A stretch of 64,000 nucleotides of DNA from Stenotrophomonas maltophilia (GCF_001676385.1 NZ_LYVJ01000011.1:1-64000); one strand, 5' to 3'. Shown: positions 1-9,207, numbered from the stretch's first letter. Program-made: numbers and translations. Notes: a model not told the origin generated them from the sequence alone.

Positions 1-68
1 CGAAACTGCTCTCCATGGACGGCCACATCCAGCGTGGCTTTGCTCACATCGATCCCAATCCCAAACAT
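1..68 (-). CDS. IS110-family transposase, N-terminal fragment
   Basis: Reading the minus strand from the ATG at 68 gives MFGIGIDVSKATLDVAV, the start of the DEDD (RuvC-like) domain of IS110-family transposases; the Asp in GIDVSK is the first catalytic acid. Only 22 complete codons lie in the window and the rest runs off the left edge. IS110 elements carry one transposase and often lack clear terminal inverted repeats, so the element end is probably within the noncoding stretch just to the right but cannot be fixed here. The family call is fairly safe from the motif. Whether the copy is intact is unknown. Confidence 0.75.
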   Translation of the reverse strand, partial: MFGIGIDVSKATLDVAVHGEQF

Positions 69-278
69 GGCAGAACTCCGCTAGGCTGACAGGGTCGAGA
101 GCTCCCCCCCGCTTGCCCAGTCTTATCAGTTCGAGCGCCAACTCAACCAACTGTTCGGGCGGTTCAGGGAGAATCCGGCGTGGGGACCCAAGCTACTTCT
201 CGGTCGCAAGACCTGGATCCACACGGTCGCCCACGCCGGGCTCTCGGCACCCAAGGTGCCAGATCGGCAAGAGATAAG

Positions 279-297
279 ATCCATGCCATGCGTGGAT
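279..297. repeat. short palindrome (REP-like)
   Basis: Inverted repeat with arms ATCCA(T/C)GC and GCGTGGAT around a central ATG. Hairpins of this kind are scattered between genes in Stenotrophomonas. Confidence 0.6.
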
Positions 298-311
298 AGG
301 CAGCGCGCGTG

Positions 312-331
312 GTGCCAAGCAAGCTTGGCAC
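312..331. repeat. short palindrome GTGCCAAG...CTTGGCAC (REP-like)
   Basis: A 20-bp inverted repeat. It resembles the GTGCCGACC...GGTCGGCAC family found at four other places in this window and sits close to the palindrome at 279-297. Confidence 0.6.
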
Positions 332-380
332 CCACCAAAGCCTGTCTCCCGCCCGGCACCCGCGTGTGTACTCCCTGATG

Positions 381-410
381 AAAAAAACCCGGCGCGTGGC
401 CGGGGCTTTT
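381..410 (-). terminator. rho-independent terminator of gpsA
   Basis: On the minus strand, just past the gpsA stop, a GC stem (CCCCGGCC...GCCGGG-type) is followed by a run of T. Stem plus T-tract placed directly behind gpsA fits an intrinsic terminator. Confidence 0.8.
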
Positions 411-414
411 CGAT

Positions 415-1440
415 TCACTTGAACAGCGTATCCGGATATTCCGGCTTCTGTTCCCGCGCCAGCAGCGCGCGCAGGCCCTCTTCCGGCGTCTGTTCGCCGT
501 GCAGCACGGCTCGCACCCCCTCGGAGATCGGCAGGTCGATGCCATGGCGGCGTGCCTGCCGCATCACTTCGTCAGCGGTCTGCACCGACTCGACCACCTG
601 GCCGATCTCGCGCACGGCGTCCTGCAACGACTGGCCACGGCCCAGGGCGAGGCCCAGGCGGCGGTTGCGCGACAGGTCGCCGGTGCAGGTCAGCACCAGA
701 TCGCCCAGCCCGGCCAGGCCCATCAGCGTTTCCGGCTTGGCGCCGATCGCCGCGGCCAGGCGCAGCATCTCGTTGAGCCCACGGGTGATCAGGCCGGCAC
801 GGGCGTTGAGGCCCAACTGCATGCCGTCGGCTACGCCGGTGGCCACGGCCAGCACGTTCTTCATCGCACCGCCCAGCTCGGCACCGACCATGTCGTCGCC
901 GGTGTAGGCGCGGAACGCCGGGCCATGCATCGCTTCGGCCACCGTCTGCGCGAACCCGGGCACGTCGCCATGCACGGTGATCGCGGTCGGCAGGCCCTGG
1001 GTCACTTCCTTGGCGAACGACGGCCCGGTGACGACGGCCAGGGGCACGTCCTCCCCCAGCACTTCGCGCGCCACTTCATGCAGGAAACGGCCCGAACCGG
1101 GTTCGAAACCCTTGGTGGCCCACGCCACGCCGGCACCGGCCGGGCGCAGCGGCGCCAGCGCGCGAACGGTTTCGCCGAAGGCGTGCGACGGGGTCACCAC
1201 CAGGATCCAGGCCGCGTCCTGCACCGCCGACGCCAGGTCGGTGGTGGCACGCAGGCTGTCCGGCAGCGGAATGCCCGGCAGGTAGCGCGGGTTCTCGTGG
1301 CGCCGGTCGATGGCCTCGACCACGGCAGCGTCGCGCCCCCACAGCACGGTCGGATGACCGTGCCGTGCAAGCAGGCTGGCCAGCGCGGTTCCCCAGGAAC
1401 CGGCGCCCAGTACGGCGATCTTGTCAGCGGGAGTGCTCAT
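415..1440 (-). CDS. gpsA: glycerol-3-phosphate dehydrogenase [NAD(P)+]
   Basis: A 341-residue protein of the usual GpsA length. It reduces dihydroxyacetone phosphate to sn-glycerol-3-phosphate in the cytoplasm, supplying phospholipid backbones. The N-terminus has the Rossmann motif [18 protein letters not shown] (about residues 12-29); further on are [20 protein letters not shown] and [14 protein letters not shown], the last carrying the catalytic Lys of the family. It lies directly downstream of secB on the same strand with a 20-bp gap, a pairing common in proteobacteria, and ends at a clear terminator. The ATG at 1440 places the Rossmann loop correctly. Confidence 0.97.
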   Translation of the reverse strand: MSTPADKIAVLGAGSWGTALASLLARHGHPTVLWGRDAAVVEAIDRRHENPRYLPGIPLPDSLRATTDLASAVQDAAWILVVTPSHAFGETVRALAPLRPAGAGVAWATKGFEPGSGRFLHEVAREVLGEDVPLAVVTGPSFAKEVTQGLPTAITVHGDVPGFAQTVAEAMHGPAFRAYTGDDMVGAELGGAMKNVLAVATGVADGMQLGLNARAGLITRGLNEMLRLAAAIGAKPETLMGLAGLGDLVLTCTGDLSRNRRLGLALGRGQSLQDAVREIGQVVESVQTADEVMRQARRHGIDLPISEGVRAVLHGEQTPEEGLRALLAREQKPEYPDTLFK

Positions 1441-1460
1441 CCGTGACGTCGCGGCAGGAA

Positions 1461-1979
1461 TCAGGCGTTGCCGGCCGGCTCGGAGTCAGCCAGCGACGGC
1501 GCGTCGCCCTGCTCCTGGCGCTGGCGCAGGGTTTCCGCGTACAGGCCTTCGAAGTTGATCGGCTGCAGGAAGAACGGCGGGAAGCCGCCGGCCTGGATCA
1601 GGTCGCTGATCAGCTGGCGCACGTACGGGAACAGGATGTTCGGGCACTGGGTGCCGAGCAGCACGTCGATCGACTGCGGATCCAGGCCGACCAGGCCGAA
1701 CACGCCGGCCTGCTTCACTTCGGCCACATAGGCGGTGCGCTCGCCAGCCTGGCAGGTCAGGGTCACGGCCAGCACCACTTCGAAGGCGTTCTCGCCCAGG
1801 CGCTGCACCTGCTGGTTCAGGTTCAGCTGGAGCTCCGGCTGTACCTGGTCGTTGAAGATGGTCGGTGCATTCGGCGACTCGAAGGAAACGTCCTTGACGT
1901 AGATCTTCTCGACGGTGAAAGCGGGGCCGGTGGCGGCATCGGCCGGCGCAGCGGCGCCGTTGGTGGTCTCTTCGGACAT
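1461..1979 (-). CDS. secB: protein-export chaperone SecB
   Basis: A 172-residue cytoplasmic chaperone that holds preproteins unfolded and hands them to SecA. The acidic Ala/Thr-rich N-terminus is followed by the SecB core: [19 protein letters not shown], an ALTCQ-like strand ([21 protein letters not shown]) and the C-terminal [19 protein letters not shown], a hallmark of the family. Slightly longer than the E. coli protein because of its tail. It precedes gpsA by 20 bp and is probably cotranscribed with it; the rhodanese gene lies 100 bp upstream on the same strand, as in other gammaproteobacteria. Confidence 0.97.
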   Translation of the reverse strand: MSEETTNGAAAPADAATGPAFTVEKIYVKDVSFESPNAPTIFNDQVQPELQLNLNQQVQRLGENAFEVVLAVTLTCQAGERTAYVAEVKQAGVFGLVGLDPQSIDVLLGTQCPNILFPYVRQLISDLIQAGGFPPFFLQPINFEGLYAETLRQRQEQGDAPSLADSEPAGNA

Positions 1980-2079
1980 TTCCAGTAACTCCAGGTGAAT
2001 GCAATGAAAACGATGATCGAACTACTGCGATGGGGGCGGCATCCGGCCCATACAAGGCCGGATGCGCCACCTGCGGCAA

Positions 2080-2517
2080 TCAGTTGCGGCCCTTGACCAG
2101 CGGCAGCTCGGCCTGCTGCCAAGCGGGAATGCCGCCGTCGAGCACATGGACCTTCTCGAAACCGGCTTTCTTCAGCGCCTTGGCGGCGGTTTCCGAGGCA
2201 TTGCCGCTGCGGCACACCAGCACCACCGGCGACTGCCTGGCGTTGGCCACCAGCTTGTGCTCCGGGCCGAAGGCGCTGGCCTGGGCATTGCGGCTGCCGG
2301 CAATGTGGCCCTTCTCGAAGTCACCGCTGGCCGACAGATCGACCACCACCGCGCCGCCCGCGTTCATCAGCTGGGTCAGCTCGGCGGGCTTGATGGCCTT
2401 GAAGCCCCGGAACAGGCGGCGGATCTCGGTGACGATGATGGCCACGGTCAGGCCGACCAGGGCCGCGGACAGCATCGGGTTTCGGCCTGCAAAGGCCAGC
2501 AACTCTTCGTAATTCAC
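2080..2517 (-). CDS. membrane-anchored rhodanese-like protein
   Basis: A 145-residue protein with one N-terminal transmembrane helix (about residues 14-32) followed by a single rhodanese domain. The active-site loop is CRSGNAS with the catalytic Cys that would carry a persulfide; the HVLDGGIPAWQQAELP end is also typical. It resembles YibN-type proteins, which neighbour secB/gpsA in many gammaproteobacteria, and the same order is seen here. Translation appears to start at a GTG (2517). The substrate is unknown; sulfur transfer is inferred from the intact Cys loop. Confidence 0.85.
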   Translation of the reverse strand: MNYEELLAFAGRNPMLSAALVGLTVAIIVTEIRRLFRGFKAIKPAELTQLMNAGGAVVVDLSASGDFEKGHIAGSRNAQASAFGPEHKLVANARQSPVVLVCRSGNASETAAKALKKAGFEKVHVLDGGIPAWQQAELPLVKGRN

Positions 2518-2574
2518 TCAGGTCACGGGTCGATTAAGCGGGCGCCGATTGTCGCACAAGCCACAGGTGGCCCG

Positions 2575-3000
2575 TCACTGCCCCTTCCACAGGTCCGGCA
2601 GGCCAGCGGTCTGCCACCAGCGCTTGGCCTCCGGGTCCCAGCGCCAGCGCTCGACCACCACCACGGTGCGCTCGGCCTGGGTGTTCTGGTTGATCACCCC
2701 GATTTCGACCCGGCGCTCGACCACGCCGCCGTCCAGGGCGGCACTGCTGCGCTCGCGGTAGGAAGACACCCGCAGCTGCGCGTAGCGGTTGAGCTCGAAC
2801 TCGGTGGGCGGCTTGTCCTTGCGCAGCTGGGGATCGAGGTAGCCGATGGCGTCGTCCATGCTGCCCCAGCGGATGGTCGCACCATAGGCGATCTGGGTCT
2901 CTTCCAGCAGCTTCCGCTGCTTGCGGCTCAGGTCCTCGGCCGAGGCCACGGCACTGGCCAGCAGCAGGCAACACATCAGGAACGGAATCAGGCGGCGCAT
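2575..3000 (-). CDS. small exported protein of unknown function
   Basis: A 141-residue protein with a clear Sec signal peptide (MRRLIPFLMCCLLLASAVASA, cleavage near AVASA) and a charged, mixed alpha/beta remainder. It has no cysteine after the signal and no recognised catalytic motif. The C-terminal VVVVERWRWDPEAKRWW resembles a strand-rich periplasmic domain seen in xanthomonad hypothetical proteins, but I cannot name the family. It is on the same strand as the rhodanese gene (57 bp away) and may be cotranscribed with it. Confidence 0.7.
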   Translation of the reverse strand: MRRLIPFLMCCLLLASAVASAEDLSRKQRKLLEETQIAYGATIRWGSMDDAIGYLDPQLRKDKPPTEFELNRYAQLRVSSYRERSSAALDGGVVERRVEIGVINQNTQAERTVVVVERWRWDPEAKRWWQTAGLPDLWKGQ

Positions 3001-3031
3001 CGGTGTCTCCCCAGAACGTCAGCCTGCCATC

Positions 3032-3499
3032 CTACCCTTTGGCGAAGGCAACGAAGCGACCGCTGAACTCGGCGGCAGGCCGCCCGTCGGCGCCGGGCTG
3101 GGTGGCGATGATGCTGATGCGGGCCTTGCGGCGCTGGCGGAAGGTGTTCAGGAACGTCTCCCAGCCGGTGGTTTCGGCCGCTTCGGCGCGTGCGTGCAGG
3201 TCTTCATAGACCGGCGCCAGGTAGCGCAGGTTGCTGTCGGCCACATAGACCTCGGCATCGTGGCCGTCCAGGCGCAGGCGCAGGCTGACCAGGGCCCAGC
3301 CGGACAGGGTCAGCACCGAGGCCAGGCTGCCGCCGAAGGCGTTGCCCTTGTCGTTGACGTTGGCGGCCAGCGGCGCGGTGATGCGCAGCACGCCATCGGC
3401 ATAACCGTCGAGGCGGATCTGCATGGCGCGGACCGCCGGCATGCAGTCCAGCACGTCCTGCAGGGCGGCCAACGAGGAGGTGAGGGCATCAACGGACAT
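3032..3499 (-). CDS. hotdog-fold thioesterase, YiiD C-terminal-like
   Basis: About 155 residues from the ATG at 3499. The sequence APLAANVNDKGNAFGGSLASVLTLSGW matches the thioesterase domain found at the C-terminus of YiiD and in stand-alone proteins (N-x-x-G-T-x-F-G-G-S-type loop). A longer frame upstream exists, but it would overlap hemD on the other strand and does not look coding. Probably hydrolyses an acyl-CoA or acyl carrier substrate in the cytoplasm; the substrate cannot be told. It is divergent from hemD, the two starts being only about 37 bp apart, so their promoters overlap. Confidence 0.8.
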   Translation of the reverse strand: MSVDALTSSLAALQDVLDCMPAVRAMQIRLDGYADGVLRITAPLAANVNDKGNAFGGSLASVLTLSGWALVSLRLRLDGHDAEVYVADSNLRYLAPVYEDLHARAEAAETTGWETFLNTFRQRRKARISIIATQPGADGRPAAEFSGRFVAFAKG

Positions 3500-3535
3500 T
3501 CGGAGCAGCAACCACGACAACGAAGGGCCCGCATA

Positions 3536-4345
3536 ATGCAGGCAATGACCGACCATACGATACCCACTGGCGCCGCCGCTTCCGGCGCGGACTGGACCCT
3601 CATTTCGCTGCGCCCGCAGGGCCAGCATGCGGGACTGCGCCGTGCCGCTGCGCAGTTCGGTGGGCAGGTGCTGGCGCTGTCTCCGTGGCGGCTGCAACGC
3701 CTGCACGGCATGCCTGTGCTGCGCCAGCTGGAACGCGCCCTGGACTGCGACCGGGTGGTGTTCACCAGCCCGGCAGCGGTGGCGGCCGCCGCCTCGCTGC
3801 TGTCGTTGGCCGGGGCGCAACGCGGCCCGTGGCTGGCGGTGGGTGAAGGCACCGCGCGGGCACTGCAGGCGCGGGGCATCGCCGACGTCCATGCACCGCA
3901 GCGGATGGACAGCGAGGGCCTGCTGGCACTGCCGCTGCTGGCGGACGTGCGCGGCCTGCGCATCGGCCTGGTGACGGCACCCGGTGGCCGCGGCCTGATG
4001 GCCGCCCAGCTGCAGGCCGCCGGCGCGACGATCGAACGCGCCGATGTCTACCGGCGTCTCCGGCTGCGCCTGCCGTCACGCACGCTGGCACGCCTGGCCC
4101 ATGCGCCGCCGCCGTGGGTGCTGGCGGTCAGCAGCGGCGAGGCCCTGCAGCAGTTCTGGCAACAGTTGCCGCCGGCGGTGCGGTACCGCCTGCAGTCAGG
4201 CGCCACGGTGGTGGTCGCCAGTGAGCGCCTTGGCGAACAGGCACAGGCCTTGGGCCTGCAGCGCATCGTCCGCAGTGCCGGCCCCACCCCGGTGCAGATG
4301 ATCACTGCTGCACACGCCACGCTCACCGTCCCGGCAGCGACCTGA
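3536..4345 (+). CDS. hemD: uroporphyrinogen-III synthase
   Basis: About 269 residues. HemD closes and inverts ring D of hydroxymethylbilane to give uroporphyrinogen III. The protein is poorly conserved as usual for the family, but LISLRPQGQHAGLRRA near the start, VVFTSPAAVAAAA, WLAVGEGTARAL and the C-terminal VVVASERLGEQAQALGL fit the two-lobed HemD pattern. Its place before hemX and hemY confirms it. Two ATG codons compete (3536 and 3545); the first is chosen because an AAGGG lies about 8 bases upstream. hemC is not in the window. Confidence 0.9.
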   Translation: MQAMTDHTIPTGAAASGADWTLISLRPQGQHAGLRRAAAQFGGQVLALSPWRLQRLHGMPVLRQLERALDCDRVVFTSPAAVAAAASLLSLAGAQRGPWLAVGEGTARALQARGIADVHAPQRMDSEGLLALPLLADVRGLRIGLVTAPGGRGLMAAQLQAAGATIERADVYRRLRLRLPSRTLARLAHAPPPWVLAVSSGEALQQFWQQLPPAVRYRLQSGATVVVASERLGEQAQALGLQRIVRSAGPTPVQMITAAHATLTVPAAT

Positions 4346-4449
4346 ACAGGGACGCAGTTCACGCTTGCCGCTGTGGTCGGCAACAGTGATGCTGTGCACA
4401 ACGCGGCCTGCCGGAACCCGACCGGTACCAACGCCGACAAGGAAGCCTG

Positions 4450-5424
4450 ATGAACGAGACTCCGCCCACGCCCCCACCCCGCCGCCTGCGCTGGCTGCTG
4501 CCGCTGGCTGCGGTGGCCGTGCTTGGCGTGGGTGGCTACGCCGGCTGGTACGCCTGGCAGCAACAACAGGATGCGCAGCGGGCACAGGCGCAGACCACCG
4601 CCGTCCAGCTGCAGGGGCTGGAGGCCACATTGGACGCACTGCGCCGCGACCAGCGCGCGACCAGCCAGCGCCTGCAGGATGCCGCCGCCACCAACCGCGT
4701 GCTGCGCGACGAAATGCTGGGCCTGTCACAGCGCAGTGCGCTGCTGGAGGAAAACCTGGCCAGGCTGGCCGACAGCGCCAACCAGGGACGGCAGGCGGTG
4801 CAGCGCGACGAGGCCGAACTGCTGCTGACCCAGGCCGCGCAGCGCCTGAACTACGCCGACGACGTGGAGGGTGCACGCCGCCTGTATGCGCAGGCCGCCA
4901 CCGCGCTGGCCGACCTGCCTGACAGCGAGGGCCTGAACCTGCGCCAGGCGCTGGTGCAGGAACGCGATGCACTGGATGCACTCGGCCCCGGCCCCCGCAT
5001 GCAGTCGCTGCAGCGCCTGGACGCGCTGGCCAGGGCGCTGCAGGGACTGCCTGCGCAGGTCACCGGCACCACCGGCAGCAGTGCCGCCAAGCCCTGGTGG
5101 CAAGCCACGCTGGCGCCGTTCGTGGATATCACTCCCAGCCGCCAGAACGGCCTGCTGACCGCGGCCGAACGTCGCAATGCCGACGACGCGCTGCAGCTGG
5201 AACTGACACTGGCGCGCGCCGCGATTGAACGCGGCGACCGCGCCGGCCGCGATACCGCGCTGGCACGCGTGGACCATTGGGCCCAGCGCCGCTGGCCGGA
5301 TTCACCGGCCCTGCGCGCGCAACGTGCTGAACTGAACGCATTGCGCGGACTGCCGCTGCAGGCCAGCAACCCGGTTCTTGGCAGCACCCTGCAGCAACTG
5401 CGTACCCAGACCGACCGGAGATAG
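4450..5424 (+). CDS. hemX: HemX-like inner-membrane protein (uroporphyrinogen-III C-methyltransferase family name)
   Basis: A 324-residue protein with a proline-rich cytoplasmic N-terminus, one transmembrane helix (about residues 15-37) and a long Gln/Ala-rich coiled coil (38-115) before the HemX domain (NRVLRDEMLGLSQRSALLEENL, ALLLTQAAQRL-type repeat). Despite the name given to the family it lacks the SAM-binding methyltransferase motifs; its role in haem synthesis is unclear. A good ribosome site (AAGGAAG) precedes the ATG. It lies 104 bp after hemD and 6 bp before hemY, so the three probably form one unit. Confidence 0.88.
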   Translation: MNETPPTPPPRRLRWLLPLAAVAVLGVGGYAGWYAWQQQQDAQRAQAQTTAVQLQGLEATLDALRRDQRATSQRLQDAAATNRVLRDEMLGLSQRSALLEENLARLADSANQGRQAVQRDEAELLLTQAAQRLNYADDVEGARRLYAQAATALADLPDSEGLNLRQALVQERDALDALGPGPRMQSLQRLDALARALQGLPAQVTGTTGSSAAKPWWQATLAPFVDITPSRQNGLLTAAERRNADDALQLELTLARAAIERGDRAGRDTALARVDHWAQRRWPDSPALRAQRAELNALRGLPLQASNPVLGSTLQQLRTQTDRR

Positions 5425-5430
5425 ACCCGC

Positions 5431-6726
5431 ATGAAACCCTTGCAATCGCTGGTCGTGCTGTTGCTGGCCGTGGCCATCGGCGTGGTCGCGGCGCAATGGC
5501 TCGGCGCCGATGACCTCAACCGCTTCGGCGAAGTGATCCTGCGCTACGGCGGCTACGACTACCACAGCAATCTGCCGAAGGTGGCGCTGCTGGCGGTGAT
5601 CGCGGTCCTGGTGCTGTGGCTGCTGTGGAGCCTGATCGCAGCGCCGTTCCGCGCATGGGGCCGCTACCGCCGCAAGCAGGGCCGGGTGCGCCTGATCGAC
5701 GGCCTGCAGGCCTACGAGCACGGCCAGTGGCAACGCGCGGAGAAACTGCTGGATGGCGCCGCCAAGGACCCGGAAGTGAGCGCGGTGGCGCTGGCCAACG
5801 CGGTGCGCAGCGCGCAGGCACGGGCCGACGGCCCCGCCGGTGAAGCGCTGCTGCAGCGCCTGGGCGAGAGCGATGCCACCCTGCAGGCGCTGCTGCGCGC
5901 CGAACAACTGCTGGCCCGCGACCTGCCGGTGGATGCGATCAACGTACTGGATGTGGCCGCGATCCAGCCGCTGCCGCCGCGGGGCCTGTGGCTGCGCACC
6001 GAAGCACTGGCACGCGCCGGACGCGCCCATGAGGCTTACGGCCAGCTGGGCGCGCTGCGCCAGAGCAAGGTGCTGCCGACCGAAGCCAACAGCGAACTGG
6101 AAGCACGACTGGCCGCGCAGGCGCTGCTCGAAGCAGCCGACGTCAACGCATTGGCCGCGCAGTGGGAGGCCACGCCAAAGGCGCTGCGGCCGGCCCCGGA
6201 CGTGGTCGCTGCTTACGCCAGCCGTGCAGTGGCCCTGGACTGGCACGAACCTGCACTGCTTGCTCTCGAACAGGCACTGGACCAGCGCTGGGATGAGGAA
6301 CTGGTAGCGCTCTATGGACAGCTGCCGGCCGAGCGCCTGGCGACCCGCCAGGCCAACCTGCAACGCTGGCGCAGCGTGCACGATGGCTCGCCCGCGCTGC
6401 GCCTGGCCCAGGGCCGCGTAGCGCTGGCACAGCAGCAGTGGGATGCCGCTGCTGCGCTCCTGCATGAGGCGATCGCGGCTGGTGCCGGCGCGCCCGCGTG
6501 GGAAGCGTTGGGTGGGTTGTTCGCGCGGCAAGGCGAGCATGCCCTGGCCGCGCAGTGCCTGGCCAATGCGCTGCGCCTGCAGCGTGGCGAGGACAGCGTG
6601 GAGCTGGTGCGCGGCGCTGGCGATCCGCTGCGGGCGACCGTAGAAGAACAGCCCATCGCGGCGCAGCGGCCCATCCATGACGCCAACGAAGAGCGCGACG
6701 AATTCGGCAACCCGCGGTTGCCGTGA
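5431..6726 (+). CDS. hemY: HemY-like haem biosynthesis TPR membrane protein
   Basis: A 431-residue protein with two N-terminal transmembrane helices (about residues 4-22 and 50-72) separated by the conserved segment RFGEVILRYGGYDYHSNLPK, which is the HemY N-terminal domain, followed by TPR-like helical repeats to the C-terminus. Proteobacterial HemY is not the Bacillus protoporphyrinogen oxidase of the same name; it is thought to organise late haem enzymes at the membrane. It starts 6 bp after hemX, with a strong terminator downstream. Confidence 0.9.
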   Translation: MKPLQSLVVLLLAVAIGVVAAQWLGADDLNRFGEVILRYGGYDYHSNLPKVALLAVIAVLVLWLLWSLIAAPFRAWGRYRRKQGRVRLIDGLQAYEHGQWQRAEKLLDGAAKDPEVSAVALANAVRSAQARADGPAGEALLQRLGESDATLQALLRAEQLLARDLPVDAINVLDVAAIQPLPPRGLWLRTEALARAGRAHEAYGQLGALRQSKVLPTEANSELEARLAAQALLEAADVNALAAQWEATPKALRPAPDVVAAYASRAVALDWHEPALLALEQALDQRWDEELVALYGQLPAERLATRQANLQRWRSVHDGSPALRLAQGRVALAQQQWDAAAALLHEAIAAGAGAPAWEALGGLFARQGEHALAAQCLANALRLQRGEDSVELVRGAGDPLRATVEEQPIAAQRPIHDANEERDEFGNPRLP

Positions 6727-6739
6727 TCGTGGCTGATGC

Positions 6740-6760
6740 GTGCCGGCCAACGGTCGGCAC
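6740..6760. repeat. GTGCCGGCC...GGTCGGCAC palindrome
   Basis: A 21-bp near-perfect palindrome directly after hemY, of the same family as copies at 25,818, 48,247 and 48,297. Confidence 0.75.
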
Positions 6761-6773
6761 GCACCGGAGCAAG

Positions 6774-6802
6774 AAAAAACGCCGCCCACTGGGCGGCGTT
6801 TT
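6774..6802. terminator. bidirectional rho-independent terminator between hemY and thiolase
   Basis: A-run, 8-bp GC stem (CGCCGCCC / GGGCGGCG) with a short loop, then a T-run. Because it has A on one side and T on the other it can end both hemY (plus) and the convergent thiolase gene (minus). Confidence 0.88.
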
Positions 6803-6854
6803 CATGTGCGGGACCCGGTAGTCGCCAACCTCGGCTGGCGTGCCGTTGCAGCGA

Positions 6855-8135
6855 TCAGCGTTCGACGATCGCCACTACGCCCATGCCGCCGGCGGTGCAG
6901 ATCGACACCAGCGCGCGGCCACCGCCGCGTTCGGCCAGCTGCTTGGCGGCGGTGGCGATCACGCGTGCGCCGGTGGCGGCAAACGGATGGCCGGTGGCCA
7001 GCGACGAGCCCAGCAGGTTGATCTTGTCCGGGTCGATGCGGCCCAGCGGCGCATCCAGGCCCAGGCGGTTGCGGCAGTAATCCTCGCTCTCCCACGCGCG
7101 CAGGGTGCACAGCACCTGTGCGGCAAAGGCTTCGTGGATCTCGTAGATGTCGAAGTCCTGCAGGGTCAGGCCGTTGCGCTTGAGCATCTCCGGCACGGCG
7201 ATGGTCGGTGCCATCAGCAGGCCCTCGCCATGCACGAAGTCCACGGCCGCCACGTGCGCGTCGCGCAGGTAGGCCTGCGGCTCGTGGCCGTGCGCACGTG
7301 CCCACTCCTCGCTGGCCAGCAGCACCGCGGCAGCACCGTCGGTCAGCGGGGTGGAGTTGGCGGCGGTCAGCGTGCCGCGGCCGGAGGTCCTGTCGAACGC
7401 CGGCTTCAGCGTGGCCAGCTTTTCCAGCGAGGTATCCGGGCGCAGGATGTTGTCACGCTCGACGCCACGGAACGGTGCGATCAGGTCGTTGAAGAAGCCG
7501 CGCTCGTAGGCGGCAGCCAGCTTCCTGTGCGACGACACCGCCCACTCGTCCTGCGAGTCGCGCGAGATGTTCCATTCCTTGGCCATGTCCTCGCAGTGGT
7601 CGCCCATGCTCTTGCCGGTGCGCGGCTCGGCCACGCCCGGGAACTCGGGCTTGAGCTCGGAGAACTTGAAGCCGGAGGTCAGCGCGCGGATCTTGTCGCC
7701 GGTGCTCTTGGCACGGTTGGCGGCCAGCAGGCGCGCACGCAGCTTCTTGCCGTAGACGATCGGCACGTCGGAGGTGGTGTCCGAACCGCCACCGATGCCC
7801 GATTCGATCTGGCCCAGCGCGATCTTGTTGGCGACGGTGATGATGCTGTCCAGCGAGGTGCCGCAGGCGCGCTGCAGGGTGATGCCGGGGGTCAGCGGCG
7901 ACAGGCCGGAGGACAGCGTCGCTTCACGGCCCAGGTTCCAGTCGCTGGAGTGCTTGATCACCGCACCCATCGCCACTTCGCCCAACTGCTGGCCGTGCAG
8001 GCCGAACCGTTCGACCAGCGCGCCCAGCGTACGGACCGACATGCCGAGGTTGCCGACATCCGAATACGCGGTGTTCTGGCGGCAGAACGGAATGCGGACG
8101 CCACCGAGGATGGCGACGGGACGAGCGTTGGGCAT
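6855..8135 (-). CDS. fadI: acetyl-CoA C-acyltransferase, FadI-type thiolase
   Basis: About 426 residues from the ATG at 8135. Thiolases cleave 3-ketoacyl-CoA at the last step of beta-oxidation (or condense acetyl-CoA). The nucleophilic Cys91 sits in QRACGTSLDS, the second active-site His in EIHEAFAAQ, and the final catalytic Cys in CTAGGMGVV. The length and the GGSDTTSDVPI segment fit FadI or trifunctional-beta-like thiolases better than FadA. No FadJ partner is adjacent, so the gene symbol is tentative. The frame is open well upstream, but the motif spacing supports this start. Confidence 0.9.
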   Translation of the reverse strand: MPNARPVAILGGVRIPFCRQNTAYSDVGNLGMSVRTLGALVERFGLHGQQLGEVAMGAVIKHSSDWNLGREATLSSGLSPLTPGITLQRACGTSLDSIITVANKIALGQIESGIGGGSDTTSDVPIVYGKKLRARLLAANRAKSTGDKIRALTSGFKFSELKPEFPGVAEPRTGKSMGDHCEDMAKEWNISRDSQDEWAVSSHRKLAAAYERGFFNDLIAPFRGVERDNILRPDTSLEKLATLKPAFDRTSGRGTLTAANSTPLTDGAAAVLLASEEWARAHGHEPQAYLRDAHVAAVDFVHGEGLLMAPTIAVPEMLKRNGLTLQDFDIYEIHEAFAAQVLCTLRAWESEDYCRNRLGLDAPLGRIDPDKINLLGSSLATGHPFAATGARVIATAAKQLAERGGGRALVSICTAGGMGVVAIVER

Positions 8136-8243
8136 GGAGATACCTGGCATGGATGAGGGTGTCTGCAACATGGCCTGCACGGCGGAGCAGGCATAATGGT
8201 GCCAAGTGTAGCTGCCGCCCTGTGACGGGCCAACCGTGGAACC

Positions 8244-9131
8244 ATGAGCAAACCCGACCCCGCGATGAATGCCCTTGGCGTGCTGGCCTTGGAACTGGCT
8301 GGCGGCGAAATCCCCCGCCAGGCGGTGCTCAGCGCCGAACAGGCCGGTGAACTGGCCGAGCGCGTTGGTCGCGACCTGGCGAAGCTGGTACCGCAGGCGG
8401 CCGGGCTCGACCTGGTGTTCGCTGCGGCCCATTTCGATCCGGCCGAGGTGCTGCGCCCGGGCTGGCCGATCCACCGCCGCCTGGAAGAGCTGCAGATGCG
8501 TGCGCCGGGCCGCAACCAGGGCCCGCGCCTGCTGGCATTCGGTACCGACGCCAACGGTGACGTGCCGTTGCCGTTCCAGGCCGACGCCAGCCTGGTGGGC
8601 GGCAGCCTGCGCGTGGTGCCGTTCCTGCTGACCGGCAGCGACGTGGCCACCACCCATGCGGTGGCCAATGCGCTGGAAGAAACACTGCTGGCCAACGGCA
8701 TGGCGCATGCCGACACCGCACTGATGGCGCAGAACGCGTTCGGTGCCCGTATAGAGCATGCGCGCTATTTCACCGTGAACGACCTGGCCGCGATGATGTC
8801 GATGCAGTACGACAACCAGGGCCTGGCCGCGCTGTGGCCGCTGATCGAGACTGCGATCATGGCGCCGGGCGAGGACGAGTGGCTCAACGCCGCGCCCGAG
8901 CCGCTGCTGCGCTATACGCAGGGCGAAGCACGCATGGCGCTGTTCGACCCGGCCGGCTGGTGTGCGCACTACAACCACAGCAAGAACGACTGCGACCGCC
9001 TGAAGGGCATCTATGAGCAGTTCCTGATGCGCCAGCGACAGATGGCGGCGGTGCTGGAAGCACACGGGGTACCGGTGCTGTTCGTGCACTGCGAGGCCGG
9101 GCAGGACGCACGCGAACTGCTGGCGCGCTGA
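8244..9131 (+). CDS. conserved protein of unknown function
   Basis: A 295-residue soluble protein, no signal peptide or membrane helix, with normal codon use for the genome. It is Ala/Leu-rich; notable segments are WCAHYNHSKNDCDRLKGIYEQF and GVPVLFVHCEAGQDAREL near the end, which carry two His and two Cys but no motif I can assign. It is divergent from the thiolase gene and followed by a REP and a terminator. It looks like a genuine xanthomonad-lineage protein; I cannot assign a function. Confidence 0.75.
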   Translation: MSKPDPAMNALGVLALELAGGEIPRQAVLSAEQAGELAERVGRDLAKLVPQAAGLDLVFAAAHFDPAEVLRPGWPIHRRLEELQMRAPGRNQGPRLLAFGTDANGDVPLPFQADASLVGGSLRVVPFLLTGSDVATTHAVANALEETLLANGMAHADTALMAQNAFGARIEHARYFTVNDLAAMMSMQYDNQGLAALWPLIETAIMAPGEDEWLNAAPEPLLRYTQGEARMALFDPAGWCAHYNHSKNDCDRLKGIYEQFLMRQRQMAAVLEAHGVPVLFVHCEAGQDARELLAR

Positions 9132-9167
9132 CAGGAAACGGCGGCCGCCGCGTGCTGCAGGAAGAGC

Positions 9168-9190
9168 AGCCGAGGGTGGGCTCGGCTCTA
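9168..9190. repeat. REP-like hairpin AGCCGAG...CTCGGCT
   Basis: Short inverted repeat ending in CTAC (GTAG on the other strand), the hallmark of the Stenotrophomonas GTAG repeats. Confidence 0.55.
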
Positions 9191-9207
9191 CAGGACGCAG
9201 TGCAGGG

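Larger units (their letters stand above)
69..380. other. noncoding stretch between IS110 end and gpsA terminator
   Basis: No convincing gene is present; the short open frames here lack a ribosome site and plausible codon use. It probably contains the outer end of the IS110 element, followed by two short palindromes listed separately. Nothing else is recognised. Confidence 0.5.
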